NCBI RefSeq assembly: GCF_018860425.1
Contig: NZ_JAHKPI010000020.1
Coordinates: 372,001-436,000, forward strand
DNA from: Marinobacter sp. F3R08
GTDB taxonomy: Bacteria; Pseudomonadota; Gammaproteobacteria; Pseudomonadales; Oleiphilaceae
Length of the DNA: 64,000 nt
Direction: 5' to 3'
The notes beneath the pieces are model-generated. The model was not told the DNA's origin. It saw only the letters and a program-made list of their open reading frames with translations, and ran no database searches. Position numbers and translations under genes: made by a program. Position 1 is the first letter of the stretch, and every line of letters starts with the position of its first letter. Shown here piece by piece: positions 9,986 to 20,829 of the stretch.

Positions 9986-10414
9986 TCACCCGGGCCGCTT
10001 GGTCACCGCCATGGTCAACCGGGAAATACAGGTGGTTTTACCGGCTTCATTTTCAAGCAGGATTTCCCAGACCTGAGTCGCACTGCCTATGTGTATGGCT
10101 CTTGCTGTACCGTACACCCAGCCCTTCGAAACCGGCCGAATGTGGTTGGCGTTGATATCCAGTCCAACCGCCACCGTTTCCGGATCTTTCAGACAGCAGT
10201 TGGCCGCCATACTGCCGAGGGTTTCCGCCAACAGGACGGATGCCCCCCCGTGCAATATGCCGAACGGCTGGACCGTACGTTCATCAACAGGCATACGCCC
10301 TTTCACATAGTCATCCCCAATTTCAAGGTATTCAATACCCATGTGGCTGACCGCGGTGTTTGCGCTGGCGTTGGCAAGGTGTTCAAGATTCGGGGTATGG
10401 GTCCAGATTGCCAT
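9986..10414 (-). CDS. Hotdog-fold acyl-CoA thioesterase, YdiI/PaaI-like
   Basis: 142 residues starting at MAIWTHTPNL. The FGILHGGASVLLAETLGSMA block (HGG at 55-57, catalytic Glu64) is the active-site helix of the YdiI/EntH hotdog thioesterases, which hydrolyse aromatic or acyl-CoA thioesters such as 1,4-dihydroxy-2-naphthoyl-CoA. The frame is open 73 codons further upstream, but that extension overlaps the next gene and has no family match. The gene faces the HD-GYP gene convergently. Substrate not determinable from sequence. Confidence 0.9.
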   Translation of the reverse strand: MAIWTHTPNLEHLANASANTAVSHMGIEYLEIGDDYVKGRMPVDERTVQPFGILHGGASVLLAETLGSMAANCCLKDPETVAVGLDINANHIRPVSKGWVYGTARAIHIGSATQVWEILLENEAGKTTCISRLTMAVTKRPG

Positions 10415-10484
10415 AGAGATACTGCTCTCGATGTTATTTGAAGTAGGAAAAGGCAGGACCCAGTTTATACAGATAGGATACGAA

Positions 10485-12752
10485 CTACCAAGCCCTTCTT
10501 TGGCGGTCTCGTCCGGCTTTCTCGATGAACCTCTCAAACTCCTGTGCAGGCAGTGGCCGACTGAAATAGTAGCCCTGAAACCGGGTGCACCCCATTCTGA
10601 CGAGCCGGTCCAGCTGCCCTTTCGTTTCCACACCCTCCGCTACGGCTGAAAGCCTGAGTGCCGAGGCAAGGGCCAGAATGGTCTCTGCAATGGCAGCGTC
10701 ATTCGGATCATCCAGGATGTCCCGTACAAACCCCTGATCAATCTTAAGTTCGTCCAACGAGAGACGTTTGAGATAACCAAGGGATGAATAGCCCGTGCCG
10801 AAATCGTCTAACGAGATCCTGATGCCCATGCTTCTCAGGATACCAAGGGTCTCTTCCACCAGTTCAAGATCGTAAGCCAGCGCACTTTCGGTAATTTCCA
10901 CCTTCAGGTTTCTTGGAGAGGCTCCGGTTTTTCTTAGCAGCGCCATCACAGTGGAGCAGAACGAGGGCAGATGGAACTGCCTTGCACTCACGTTGACCGA
11001 TACCGGAAGTTTGGCCAATGGGCTGTTCAGCGTTTTCCAGCTGGAAATCCGTGAAAGGACTTCTTCCAGCACCCAATAGCCAATCGATTCGATAAGACCG
11101 GTCTCCTCCGCAAGAGGAATGAACTCAGCGGGAGACACCATGCCGCGCCCCGGACAGCACCACCGCAGGAGTGCTTCGGCGCCTACTGGCTGGCCATTCT
11201 GGTCTACCAGAACCTGGTAGTGGACTTCCAACTGCTTCTTACGCACGGCCAACCGAAGGTCGGATTCCATGGCCAGCCGCTCAGACACCTTCTTCTGCAT
11301 CATCGAGTCATAGAAACGGATACAGTTTCGGCCATCCTCTTTGGCGCGAAACATTGCCATATCAGCCTGGCCCAGTAGCTCTTCGAGCGAAGTATCATGA
11401 TCAAAGAACAGGGTGACGCCAATGCTCGGGGTCCCTGTGTATTCGATGCCATTGAGACAATAGGGTTCGTTCAAGGCGCTCCGCACTTTTTCGCAGACCT
11501 TGTCCACACAGGCTGCTGCACTGGGCGTTTCGGTCGGAAACCCCTTCAGAACAAGAACAAATTCATCCCCACCGAGCCGGGCAACCGTATCCCATTCACG
11601 AACCGTCTGCTGCAACCTTTGCCCGACCTGTATCAACAGCTCATCGCCAATCAGATGACCTGCCGAATCATTGATGTTCTTGAAGTTATCAAGATCGATA
11701 AAGGCCAGGGCTCCGTGGCTCTGGTCTCGGGTACTACTGTTCAACGCCTGCGCCAGGCGGTCTCTGAGCAAACGACGGTTCGGCAAACCGGTCAAGGCAT
11801 CATAGAACGCCAGCTGCTCGATTTCGGATTCGGAACGTTTCCTGTCGGTCACATCATAGAAATAACCGTGCCAGATGATGCTGTCATCGGCCAATCGGGC
11901 CGGCATCGATCGCGCTTCCATCCAGGCCGTGGAACCGTCGTGTCTCAGGGCCCTGAAATGGGTTTCGAACGGTGTCATCTGACTGCGCGATTCATCGACC
12001 TTTTCCGAGAAAGATGCCTTGTCCTGTTCATCGATCAGATCCAGCAAAGGCCTCGCATCCGGCTGAAGCATATCCGCAGTCAGCCCAAACATATCGCTTA
12101 CTTTGTCGCTGATAAACGGAAAGGTCGCCCGCCCGTCAGGGTATACCCTGAACTGGAATATGACCCCGGGAAACTGCTCGGAATAGCGGTAAAGACTGTT
12201 CTCGAAGCGCACATTACTGCTGGCGAGGATCTGTCGGTGCACCGAGGCCCCAAGGACATCAGCAATCTGCAGGAGAAACCGTTCGGTCTCTGGATCCCGT
12301 GTGGTAGGCAAGTCAAGAAAATCAAAACCCAGTATGCCGCGATTCTCCCCCTCTAGCTGCAAGCCAACGAGCATCAGGCTTCGGATGCTTTCGCGACGGA
12401 ATTCCAGTTTCTCTTCTTCCGCCGCATGCGGCAGTTGCTCTACCTCGGGGATCACCAGAACCGGGAAGCGCTGAAGCTGGTCCAGGAGCCAGGGAAAACG
12501 CGCCATAGGCGTATGCTTGATAGCATCTCGCTGAGGTGGCGCGCCATTCAAACAGGCTTCATGGGTTATGGAGATGGTCTGTGTGGCGTCGTCGAACATG
12601 ATCAGATAAGACCGATCTGCCCGGAGCCGGTGTCCAAGCTCGGAAAGGAACTTGTGGATACTGCCATCCAGTTGGTCAATGGTCGACCGGGCAAGGCTCA
12701 GAGCCAGTCTGTAAACAAACTCTTGCTGATCCCGGGTAACTGCGTCTACCAT
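10485..12752 (-). CDS. GAF-PAS-GGDEF-EAL cyclic-di-GMP signalling protein
   Basis: 755 residues, no membrane segments. A GAF-like module (~25-175) is followed by a PAS module (~190-310, ending in VTDRKRSE). The GGDEF domain has an intact ARLGGDEF active site. The EAL domain has EALLRW, the DDFGTGYSS loop and the KIDQGFVRD lysine, so both cyclase and phosphodiesterase centres look chemically complete. Net activity cannot be predicted. An AAGGAG site lies 10 bases before the ATG. Confidence 0.93.
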   Translation of the reverse strand: MVDAVTRDQQEFVYRLALSLARSTIDQLDGSIHKFLSELGHRLRADRSYLIMFDDATQTISITHEACLNGAPPQRDAIKHTPMARFPWLLDQLQRFPVLVIPEVEQLPHAAEEEKLEFRRESIRSLMLVGLQLEGENRGILGFDFLDLPTTRDPETERFLLQIADVLGASVHRQILASSNVRFENSLYRYSEQFPGVIFQFRVYPDGRATFPFISDKVSDMFGLTADMLQPDARPLLDLIDEQDKASFSEKVDESRSQMTPFETHFRALRHDGSTAWMEARSMPARLADDSIIWHGYFYDVTDRKRSESEIEQLAFYDALTGLPNRRLLRDRLAQALNSSTRDQSHGALAFIDLDNFKNINDSAGHLIGDELLIQVGQRLQQTVREWDTVARLGGDEFVLVLKGFPTETPSAAACVDKVCEKVRSALNEPYCLNGIEYTGTPSIGVTLFFDHDTSLEELLGQADMAMFRAKEDGRNCIRFYDSMMQKKVSERLAMESDLRLAVRKKQLEVHYQVLVDQNGQPVGAEALLRWCCPGRGMVSPAEFIPLAEETGLIESIGYWVLEEVLSRISSWKTLNSPLAKLPVSVNVSARQFHLPSFCSTVMALLRKTGASPRNLKVEITESALAYDLELVEETLGILRSMGIRISLDDFGTGYSSLGYLKRLSLDELKIDQGFVRDILDDPNDAAIAETILALASALRLSAVAEGVETKGQLDRLVRMGCTRFQGYYFSRPLPAQEFERFIEKAGRDRQRRAW

Positions 12753-12872
12753 CGCCTGAGGGCTCCTTCCCAGCAGTACTTCTTTTTGCCAGCCAAACCT
12801 GCTGACAAGCCATTACTGGTGTTCAATTGCCCTCCTACTATAGCCCACGTGGCTACGACCGGGGCGGTCTTG

Positions 12873-13685
12873 TCACGATGCGTCGTTGTAGATCGTTTTG
12901 TACTGCCTGATCAATTCATCGACCCGACCCGAGTTCACCAGTTTATACAGAGCGTCGGCAATCAACTCCCTGAGTTCGAAGGAGTTGCAGGACGATGCCT
13001 TGGAAAAGGCGAAAAACAGACCTTCACGACTAATCGGGGTTTCCAGGGCAACAAACTCGTCAGCAAGACCAAGGTACTCCAGCTTCACCTCTCCTTGCAA
13101 AACTTCATAAAGCACGTAATCCACCCGATCCACCAGCGCCATCTGGAAGGATTGCTCAATTGACCTCACCCCTTCAATGTTCAGGTTCTTGTCCGCATAT
13201 CGGTCAAAATTCTGACCAAAACTGTTGTTAATCAATGTACTGCCGCGCTTGCCCAACAAATCCGGCCAGTGCCGGTAGACAAACTCCTGGCCCGAGGGAA
13301 CCCAAACAGCCGTCGGCATATACGTAATCGGAGGCAGCAGATAGTCCAGATAACCAATGCGCTCCGAGGTAATGAACGCCCCCGCCACCAGGTCAATGTC
13401 ACCCTGGCGCGCCATGCGCTGGACCCGGGCCCAGGAGCCGATGTCTCTCACTTCAATGGTTACGCCAAGGGGCTCAGTGATTTCCTCCAGCAACGCAGGT
13501 ACCGCACCAATGAGGTATCCCGGACGATCATCATCCCGCCAAAGCAACGGTGGGTATTCAGGGTTTCCGCTTACCGTCAGCGTAGTGCATGAGGTGGCCG
13601 GCAAGGCAGCCGCAGTCGCCTGAAACATTAGGGCAACCAAAAAGACAAAGGGTTTGCCCGCTGTAGACGCGAATGATTTATTCAA
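12873..13685 (-). CDS. Periplasmic binding protein-like (family 3, PBPb), last gene of RNase J trio
   Basis: About 270 residues. I place the start at a TTG (13685), which yields a proper signal peptide (MNKSFASTAGKPFVFLVALM...ATAAA) and overlaps the previous gene by 8 bases; an upstream in-frame ATG would give a long extension with no export signal. The mature part has the family 3 fold: LTVSGNPEYPPLLW, AVPALLEEI, the QGDIDLVAGAF and RVDYVLYEV strands. No ABC permease genes are nearby, so it may be a stray receptor or a sensor-type binding protein. Ligand unknown. Confidence 0.82.
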   Translation of the reverse strand: MNKSFASTAGKPFVFLVALMFQATAAALPATSCTTLTVSGNPEYPPLLWRDDDRPGYLIGAVPALLEEITEPLGVTIEVRDIGSWARVQRMARQGDIDLVAGAFITSERIGYLDYLLPPITYMPTAVWVPSGQEFVYRHWPDLLGKRGSTLINNSFGQNFDRYADKNLNIEGVRSIEQSFQMALVDRVDYVLYEVLQGEVKLEYLGLADEFVALETPISREGLFFAFSKASSCNSFELRELIADALYKLVNSGRVDELIRQYKTIYNDAS

Positions 13686-15060
13686 CTCTGACAAGAACCT
13701 CTTTCTGCCAGCCCAAACGGCCGGTTTCAGCGATCTGGCGACGTATACCCGGGACAGGCCGGACCATGAAAAGATCACCATTTCGACCCACCATAGCACG
13801 GGGTACGCCCGTTGCCTTAGCTATGTCCGCATGGGTTTCCATATGCTCAGCCTCCCCATGAACCGGGATGGCAATGGCGGGTCTGACCCATCGGTACATC
13901 AACTCCAGCTCTTCCTGGGCTGGATGGCCTGAGGCATGGATTGGCAATTCCGCGTCCTCGGCGGTAATGACTTTGACGCCCAGCGCCTTCAGCCTGGTGA
14001 TTAACGCCTCGATGAGTTCCTCGTTGCCAGGGATGGCGCGGGCGCTGAAGATAACCGTATCGCCCGCCTCCAGTTCGAAATCCGGGTGACTGCCAGCCGC
14101 CAACCGGCGCAACGCCGTCCTCGGTTCACCCTGACTGCCCGTTGCCACTGCCAGGACTTCCGCCCGGGGCAGGTAACCCAGATGGGACGAATTGATTAAC
14201 TGATCTGCCGAATCCCACAGACCGGCCGCCCTGGCCGCGCCACTCATATTGATCAGGGACCGCCCCAACAACCCCATGTAACGTCCTGTCTCCCGTGCGA
14301 CCGAGGCCAGGGTATGCAGCCTGGCAATGTTGCTGCCAAAACAGGTAACCACCACACGCCCCTCGGCGGAACGGACTGCCTGAAGGAGCCCTGCACGCAG
14401 GGCCGCCTCTGACACCGAATGACCAGACACGGTGGCGTTGGTGGAATCGCATACCATTGCGTTCACACCCTCTTGTGCCAGGTCGGTAAAGGTTTTGACA
14501 GAATAGCCATGCCCCACCAGTGGTTGCTCATCCAGCTTCCAGTCTCCGCTGTGGAAAATGTTGCCGGCAGGAGTGCGAATCATCAGTGCGTTCGGATCCG
14601 GAATGGAGTGCGTCAACGCCAGCCATTGAACACTGAACGGGCCGATCTGCTTACTCTGCCCGGCTTCCACTTCGATAATTGGCACCCTGTGCAGCAGATC
14701 GAACTCTGCCAGTTTGCGGCGCAGAATTTCGGCGGTGAACCGGCTGGTGTATATCGGGCACTGCAACAGAGGCCAGAGATAGGGCACAGCCCCGACGTGG
14801 TCTTCATGGGCATGGGTGATAACCAGTCCTGTCAGGCGGTCACGGCGGTCGGCAATGAAGGCCGGATCGGCCATCTGCACCGGAGGCTCACCCCGATGAT
14901 GCACTGTGCCATCGGCAGCCATACGCCCGGGCTTTGGGAAAGTAACCCCACAATCCACCATCAACCAGGCACCATTGTGCCCGTAGAGGTTGAGATTCAT
15001 ACCGATTTCGCCGGTGCCACCCAGCGGTAAAAACCACAGATCAGGCTCTTCGGGAATCAT
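13678..15060 (-). CDS. RNase J-like metallo-beta-lactamase/beta-CASP ribonuclease
   Basis: 460 residues. The N-terminal PLGGTGEIGMN strand, the HAHEDH metal motif (83-88), FHSGDWK and a late HASGHPAQEE and PVHGEAEH pair are the beta-lactamase and beta-CASP motifs of RNase J. It is shorter than the ~550-residue Gram-positive RNase J because the C-terminal domain is absent. Expected role: cytoplasmic 5'-3' exo/endo-RNA processing, though in gammaproteobacteria the role of this family is poorly defined. The ATGA at its start overlaps the upstream binding-protein gene, and its end overlaps the next one. Confidence 0.88.
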   Translation of the reverse strand: MIPEEPDLWFLPLGGTGEIGMNLNLYGHNGAWLMVDCGVTFPKPGRMAADGTVHHRGEPPVQMADPAFIADRRDRLTGLVITHAHEDHVGAVPYLWPLLQCPIYTSRFTAEILRRKLAEFDLLHRVPIIEVEAGQSKQIGPFSVQWLALTHSIPDPNALMIRTPAGNIFHSGDWKLDEQPLVGHGYSVKTFTDLAQEGVNAMVCDSTNATVSGHSVSEAALRAGLLQAVRSAEGRVVVTCFGSNIARLHTLASVARETGRYMGLLGRSLINMSGAARAAGLWDSADQLINSSHLGYLPRAEVLAVATGSQGEPRTALRRLAAGSHPDFELEAGDTVIFSARAIPGNEELIEALITRLKALGVKVITAEDAELPIHASGHPAQEELELMYRWVRPAIAIPVHGEAEHMETHADIAKATGVPRAMVGRNGDLFMVRPVPGIRRQIAETGRLGWQKEVLVRVE

Positions 15061-15809
15061 TCCGCGTTCCGGTCCATATACTTCAACACCAGGTCCTCGT
15101 GTATGCCTTCCAGTTCAATCAATTTCAATGCGGCCCGGATATCGTCCGCGTACTGAATCGCGGGCGAGTTCTTTGCCACTGCGATGTAGGAGCGCTCACC
15201 CGGCATAAAGAACGGTGAGACTTTAGCGTCCAGTCCAAGCCTTTTAACGACGTACAAACCGACTAGCTCTGGCGCGATGACAACATCCACCCGGCCCTTC
15301 TCCATCATCAGCATCAGGTTTTCGTAACGGGGCGCCGGTTCTTTGAGCAGCTCTTCATCATGGTCAAACCGGGAAAAATAAGACGCGCCCTCAAGCACCC
15401 CAACCACTCTGTCATGAAGATCGGCATAGCGCTGAATACTGTGCTCTTCGTTCAGATAGAAAAACAGCCGTCGTTCAGGAGGAAACGCAGGCGCCACGAA
15501 TTCCATTAGATTGGCTTTGTCTTCGGTCTGGGTAGGGCCAAGCATGACATCGACCTCGCCCTGCTGGACCATCCTCAAGATCCGCCTGAATGGCGCTTCC
15601 CGGTAGCGAACGTCCCACCCCAGCCGATCGGCTATGGCCTCGAAGATCTCCACGTACAGGCCAGCTCGCTCGTGCCCCTGAACAATCCAGTAGGGTGGCG
15701 CATGGCTAACGCCTACGGTAACGGTCAGTGCCTCCACGGTTTCCGTACCCTGCTGGGCTGAGACCGGGGACATCAATGCTGTCAGAAGGGCGGCTATAAG
15801 CACGCGCAT
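15057..15809 (-). CDS. Periplasmic binding protein-like (family 3, PBPb), first gene of RNase J trio
   Basis: 250 residues starting at MRVLIAALLTALMSPVSAQQ, a clean signal peptide; AAGG lies nine bases before this ATG. Body motifs: LTVTVGVSHAPPYW, GLYVEIFEAIADRLGWDV, VDVMLGPTQT and GRVDVVIAPE, all typical of amino-acid-type family 3 receptors. It is only distantly similar to the binding protein at 12873. The 3' end overlaps the RNase J-like gene by four bases. No transporter permease in the neighbourhood. Confidence 0.86.
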   Translation of the reverse strand: MRVLIAALLTALMSPVSAQQGTETVEALTVTVGVSHAPPYWIVQGHERAGLYVEIFEAIADRLGWDVRYREAPFRRILRMVQQGEVDVMLGPTQTEDKANLMEFVAPAFPPERRLFFYLNEEHSIQRYADLHDRVVGVLEGASYFSRFDHDEELLKEPAPRYENLMLMMEKGRVDVVIAPELVGLYVVKRLGLDAKVSPFFMPGERSYIAVAKNSPAIQYADDIRAALKLIELEGIHEDLVLKYMDRNAE

Positions 15810-16002
15810 TCCTGTAATCCTTGTCTGAGAACTCGTGGCGTTTTCATACAGTCTGATCATCAGTCTCCAGTATAGACGGTTCAAGATCCACAACAGTCTG
15901 GATTACGTACTCACGGTTGAATTTGGTCACCCATGACACAAGGTTCTGTTCCAGACCCGTCAAGAAGTGCCATTCACTCGTCAATGCAAAAGGACGTACA
16001 CC

Positions 16003-16686
16003 ATGAAAATTCTGATGGTTCTAACTTCCCATGACCAGATGGGCGACACTGGCCACAAGACCGGCTTCTGGCTCGAAGAGTTCACCGCGCCCTATTACGT
16101 GTTCCGGGATGCGGGTGCTGACATCACCATCGCGTCGCCCAAGGGTGGTCAGCCACCCGTAGACCCGAACAGCGAGACGGAAGAAGCACTCACCGAAACC
16201 ACCCGTCGATTCCAACAGGATGCCCACGCCAAGGAGTCTCTTGCCAGCACCAAAAAACTGACCGATGTGAACATGAACGGGTACGACGCCATTTTTTATC
16301 CGGGTGGTCACGGCCCGCTTTGGGACCTGGTCAACGACGACAAGTCCGTTGCCTTGATCAAAAGCACCTATGAACAGGACAAGATCATTGGCGCGGTCTG
16401 CCATGCGCCCGCCGTGTTCAAGAATGTGGAGGTAAAGCCGGGCCAGAACATTGTTGGTGGTCGAAATGTGACTGGGTTCAGCAACAGCGAGGAAGACGCG
16501 GTAGGCCTGAGCGGCGTCGTCCCCTTCCTCCTCGAAGACATGCTGAAAGCCAATACAGCCACCTACACCCGGGGTGACGACTGGGCACCGCACATTGTGG
16601 TGGACGGCAAGTTGATCACCGGTCAGAACCCAGCCTCATCGGAGGGTGCCGCAAAGGCCGTGGTACAGGCTCTCCAGGAAGCCTGA
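16003..16686 (+). CDS. DJ-1/PfpI family protein, Hsp31-like
   Basis: 227 residues. The nucleophile elbow IGAVCHAPAVF carries Cys133 and His134, and the conserved acidic residue is in FWLEEF (25-26), as in class I glutamine amidotransferase-like DJ-1 proteins. The YPGGHGPLWD loop matches Hsp31/glyoxalase III-type members, which repair glyoxal-modified biomolecules or make lactate from methylglyoxal. AAAAGGA lies 8 bases before the ATG. Single gene followed by a hairpin terminator. Exact activity is inferred. Confidence 0.9.
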   Translation: MKILMVLTSHDQMGDTGHKTGFWLEEFTAPYYVFRDAGADITIASPKGGQPPVDPNSETEEALTETTRRFQQDAHAKESLASTKKLTDVNMNGYDAIFYPGGHGPLWDLVNDDKSVALIKSTYEQDKIIGAVCHAPAVFKNVEVKPGQNIVGGRNVTGFSNSEEDAVGLSGVVPFLLEDMLKANTATYTRGDDWAPHIVVDGKLITGQNPASSEGAAKAVVQALQEA

Positions 16687-16699
16687 CCCGAGAAATCCC

Positions 16700-16729
16700 G
16701 GGACCGGATGAGTGCTCTCATCCGGTCCC
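16700..16729 (+). terminator. Hairpin terminator after the DJ-1 gene
   Basis: Perfect 13-bp stem (GGGACCGGATGAG / CTCATCCGGTCCC) with a 4-base loop, 13 bases after the stop codon. The usual T-run is missing on the plus strand, so termination strength is uncertain. Confidence 0.65.
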
Positions 16730-16833
16730 GTCAGTCACGAAACCCTTCGATTAAACTTCCTTTACCGTTCACAACAGCGTCTCATATCTGTGCTAACGTT
16801 TTGAGGAATATCTCAAAAAAGCTGGCCAACGCT

Positions 16834-17562
16834 ATGAGCAACCCGAAACACACGCTTTTCTGGATGACGCTGTTCCTCGGCGTGGTCGTCATCGTCGGCG
16901 CCCTGATCCACAAACCCCTGATCTCCGCCTTTATGGCCAACTGGGTGTTCAATCTGCTGATCGTCGGGGTTCTGATCGTTGGTATTGCACTCACTTACCG
17001 GCAGGTATTTGTCCTGTTTCCGGAACTGAAGTGGATCGCACAGTTCCGCACCGGCCACGCGGGACTCTCCGTGGTACAGGAACCCCGACTGCTCAAGCCT
17101 CTGGCCCGCCAATTGGGGGAAGACGCCAAGCGGGACCGGTTTACCCTCTCAACCCTGTCACTGAGAACCGTGCTCGACGGCATTCATTCCCGCATGGATG
17201 AACAGCGGGAGATCACCCGCTACTTCATCAGCCTGCTGGTATTTCTCGGGTTGCTGGGCACCTTCTGGGGGCTGCTGGGCACCATCAACTCGGTCGGCCA
17301 GGTTATTACCGGCCTGGATATGAGCCAGAAAGATTTCGGGAAGGTGTTTGCGGAGCTCCAGAAAGGCCTGCTTACGCCTCTTGAGGGCATGGGTACGGCG
17401 TTCAGTTCTTCCCTGCTTGGCCTGGGCGGCTCACTGATTCTCGGCTTCCTCGATATCCAGGCCGGTCATGCCCAGAACCGCTTCTACGATGGCCTGGAAG
17501 AGTGGCTCACAGGCGTTACCAATCTGGTAGATCGGGTTGACGACGAGAAAGACCTGTCATGA
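16834..17562 (+). CDS. MotA/TolQ/ExbB-type proton channel subunit of an orphan stator-like pair
   Basis: 242 residues with two N-terminal membrane helices (~9-28, ~35-55), a cytoplasmic loop, then two more (~132-155 with FLGLLGTFWGLLGTI, ~182-203 with AFSSSLLGLGGSLILGF). The LGLLGTFWGLLGT and GMGTAFSSSLLGL motifs are those of the MotA/TolQ/ExbB ion-channel family. It overlaps the next gene by ATGA, so the two are translated together. It is not the flagellar stator, which is encoded separately at 25804-27494. The start at 16834 lacks a strong ribosome site; an in-frame TTG at 16801 is possible. Confidence 0.87.
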   Translation: MSNPKHTLFWMTLFLGVVVIVGALIHKPLISAFMANWVFNLLIVGVLIVGIALTYRQVFVLFPELKWIAQFRTGHAGLSVVQEPRLLKPLARQLGEDAKRDRFTLSTLSLRTVLDGIHSRMDEQREITRYFISLLVFLGLLGTFWGLLGTINSVGQVITGLDMSQKDFGKVFAELQKGLLTPLEGMGTAFSSSLLGLGGSLILGFLDIQAGHAQNRFYDGLEEWLTGVTNLVDRVDDEKDLS

Positions 17563-18605
17563 TCGGATCCAGGCGCCGAAGCCGAAGCACCACCAACGTC
17601 TGGCCAGGGTACGTGGATGCGCTCTCCGCCCTGTTAATGCTGGTGATCTTCATGCTGCTGGTGTACGTGGTCAGCCAGCTTTACCTTTCCCAGACCCTGT
17701 CAGACCGGGATACCCAACTGGCACAGCTCAATGCCCAGCTGACCGAGTTATCGGAACTTCTGGGTCTTGAGCAGAGCAAGACCGACGCGCTGGAAAACCA
17801 GATGGCCAGTCTGCAGGATGACTACAGCGCCAGCCTGAACCGCAACGACGCTCTGGTGAACCAGCTGGAATCCACCCGCGAGCAACTGATGCGTCAGACT
17901 GCCATGGCTGAAGCCCAGACGGAACGACTGGCAAATCTGGAAGCATCCGTTGATGAGAAAGACGAGATGTCCGCCAGCCAGCAGGCAATGATCCTGCGAT
18001 TGTCCAATCAGATCGCCTCATTGCGGGAACAGCTCAGGCAGATCGCCTCAGCGCTGGAATTGCAGGAACAGATGACGGCGGACAAAGAGCAGGAACTGGA
18101 GCAGGTCAGCCGACGGCTCAATACCCTGCTGGCCGAGCGCGTTAACCAGCTGGAACAGTACCAGTCGGAATTCTTTGCCCGACTGCGGGATATTCTCGCC
18201 GGTAATGAGAATGTCCGGATCGTCGGTGATCGATTCCTGCTGCCGTCCGAGCTTCTGTTCGCCTCGGGTTCTGCCGAGCTGGGCGAAGCAGGCCGGCAGG
18301 AGCTGGATAAACTGGCGAACATCCTGCTGGATGTCTCCGCCAGAATACCCGACGACGTCGACTGGATCCTGAGGATCGACGGTCACACTGACATCCTGCC
18401 CATCAATACCCCGAGGTTCCCCTCCAACTGGGAGCTGTCCACTGCCCGCGCCGTTGCCGTGGTTCGCTACCTTGCCGGCCAGGGTGTCCCGGATCGGCGC
18501 ATGGCGGCCGCCGGGTTTGGCGAGTTCTTCCCGGTGGCGGAAGGCACCTCAGCGGAAGCACTGCAAAAAAACCGGCGGATTGAGCTGAAGCTGACGGATC
18601 GTTAG
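17559..18605 (+). CDS. Coiled-coil OmpA/MotB-like partner of the orphan stator pair
   Basis: 348 residues. A short basic cytoplasmic tail leads into one membrane helix (~20-42) with a MotB-like Asp20 at its mouth (WPGYVDALSALLML). Residues ~43-205 form a long, Gln/Glu/Leu-rich coiled coil. Residues ~215-345 are an OmpA-like peptidoglycan-binding domain (IDGHTDILPI, NWELSTARAVAVVRYL, GFGEFFPV). The build implies a proton-driven complex that reaches far across the periplasm to the wall. Similar orphan pairs are annotated in alphaproteobacteria as ExbB plus peptidoglycan-binding protein; the function is unknown. Confidence 0.87.
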   Translation: MIGSRRRSRSTTNVWPGYVDALSALLMLVIFMLLVYVVSQLYLSQTLSDRDTQLAQLNAQLTELSELLGLEQSKTDALENQMASLQDDYSASLNRNDALVNQLESTREQLMRQTAMAEAQTERLANLEASVDEKDEMSASQQAMILRLSNQIASLREQLRQIASALELQEQMTADKEQELEQVSRRLNTLLAERVNQLEQYQSEFFARLRDILAGNENVRIVGDRFLLPSELLFASGSAELGEAGRQELDKLANILLDVSARIPDDVDWILRIDGHTDILPINTPRFPSNWELSTARAVAVVRYLAGQGVPDRRMAAAGFGEFFPVAEGTSAEALQKNRRIELKLTDR

Positions 18606-19551
18606 TCCCGAGAGTGAGACAGCAAGGCATTGACCGTCATGGTGTAAGGAGCCTCTATGCCCAAACGGTCACAGCGGCGCAGCACTGCACCGGCGATACT
18701 GTCGAGTTCCAGGGGCCGGCCTTTTTCCTTGTCGACCAGCATGGAGGTCTTGATGGCATTGAAGTTACTGATCAGATCGAACATTTCGTCCAGATCTTCG
18801 GGTCCGAGATTGACGTCGTCGGCTTTCGACGCGGCCACCGTTTCCGCCATCATGCCGTGAACCATCTTCTGGAACTCCGGATGATGAGTCAGACTCCGGG
18901 TATCCAGTCCGGTCAGGGCCGAGAGCGGGTTTACGCCGTTGTTGATCACCAGCTTGCGCCAGAGCTCGTACCGGATGTTGTCAGAAACGGTTGTCGGAAT
19001 ACCGGCCGCTTCGAGTTCGGTCTGTAATTGCAGCAACAACGGGCGACGTGCATCCAGCGCTGCGGCCAGCGGCCATTCACCCATGACAATTTGCGCAGGC
19101 CCTTCCGCTTCAACCACCCCCGGCTGAACAATGTGCCCACCGATTCTCACCGCCAGGCCACCCAGAATCCGCTGTTCCCCCAGAAGCGATGCCAGGGCAG
19201 GCTCATTATCCACTCCGTTCTGCAGTGACAATACAGGCACCTTGCCGTGGCCGAGCCAGGGTCCCAACTCCTCCAGCATTGCCTCCTTTGCTGTGGATTT
19301 GAGGGTGACGACAACGACATCAAAATCATCCGGCCGGTAACGGGAGACCACCCCCGAATGATCCATTGCCTGAACCGGAAACGACCAGACCTCCTCCCCG
19401 TACTGGACCGTCAGACCACGTTCCCGCAGCGCCTCCAGGTGTGCACCGCGCGCGGTGAGAACAAGGTCGTGTCCGGCATGCAACAGGCGGGCGGCGTAGT
19501 AGCCACCGATGCCGCCTGCGCCAACGATCAACAATCTGAGCTTGCTGGCCA

Positions 19552-19552
<1 letters not shown>
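18602..19552 (-). CDS. panE: 2-dehydropantoate 2-reductase
   Basis: 316 residues. The N-terminal VGAGGIGGYYAARL Rossmann motif, LKSTAKEAML with the catalytic-region Lys, LQNGVDNE, and the C-terminal KLVINNGVNPLSAL helix define the ApbA/PanE family, which makes pantoate for coenzyme A with NADPH. The start codon touches the stop of the upstream dehydrogenase gene (TGATG), so the two form an operon. Family paralogues act on other ketoacids, so the pantoate role is probable rather than certain. Confidence 0.85.
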
Positions 19553-20730
<1,178 letters not shown>

Positions 20731-20829
20731 TCATTCTACTCGACTTGGTGATAACCATGTTGCTCAAAATCTTTTCTGAATCTTGAGCGTATCTAGAAGG
20801 CAGAATCAAAAGGTTGAGGAGCCATAACG

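Noticed and set aside
16834-18605. Zorya anti-phage system
   Set aside because: No zorC, zorD or zorE follows; the next gene is panE on the other strand. The coil is in the OmpA-like partner rather than the channel subunit.
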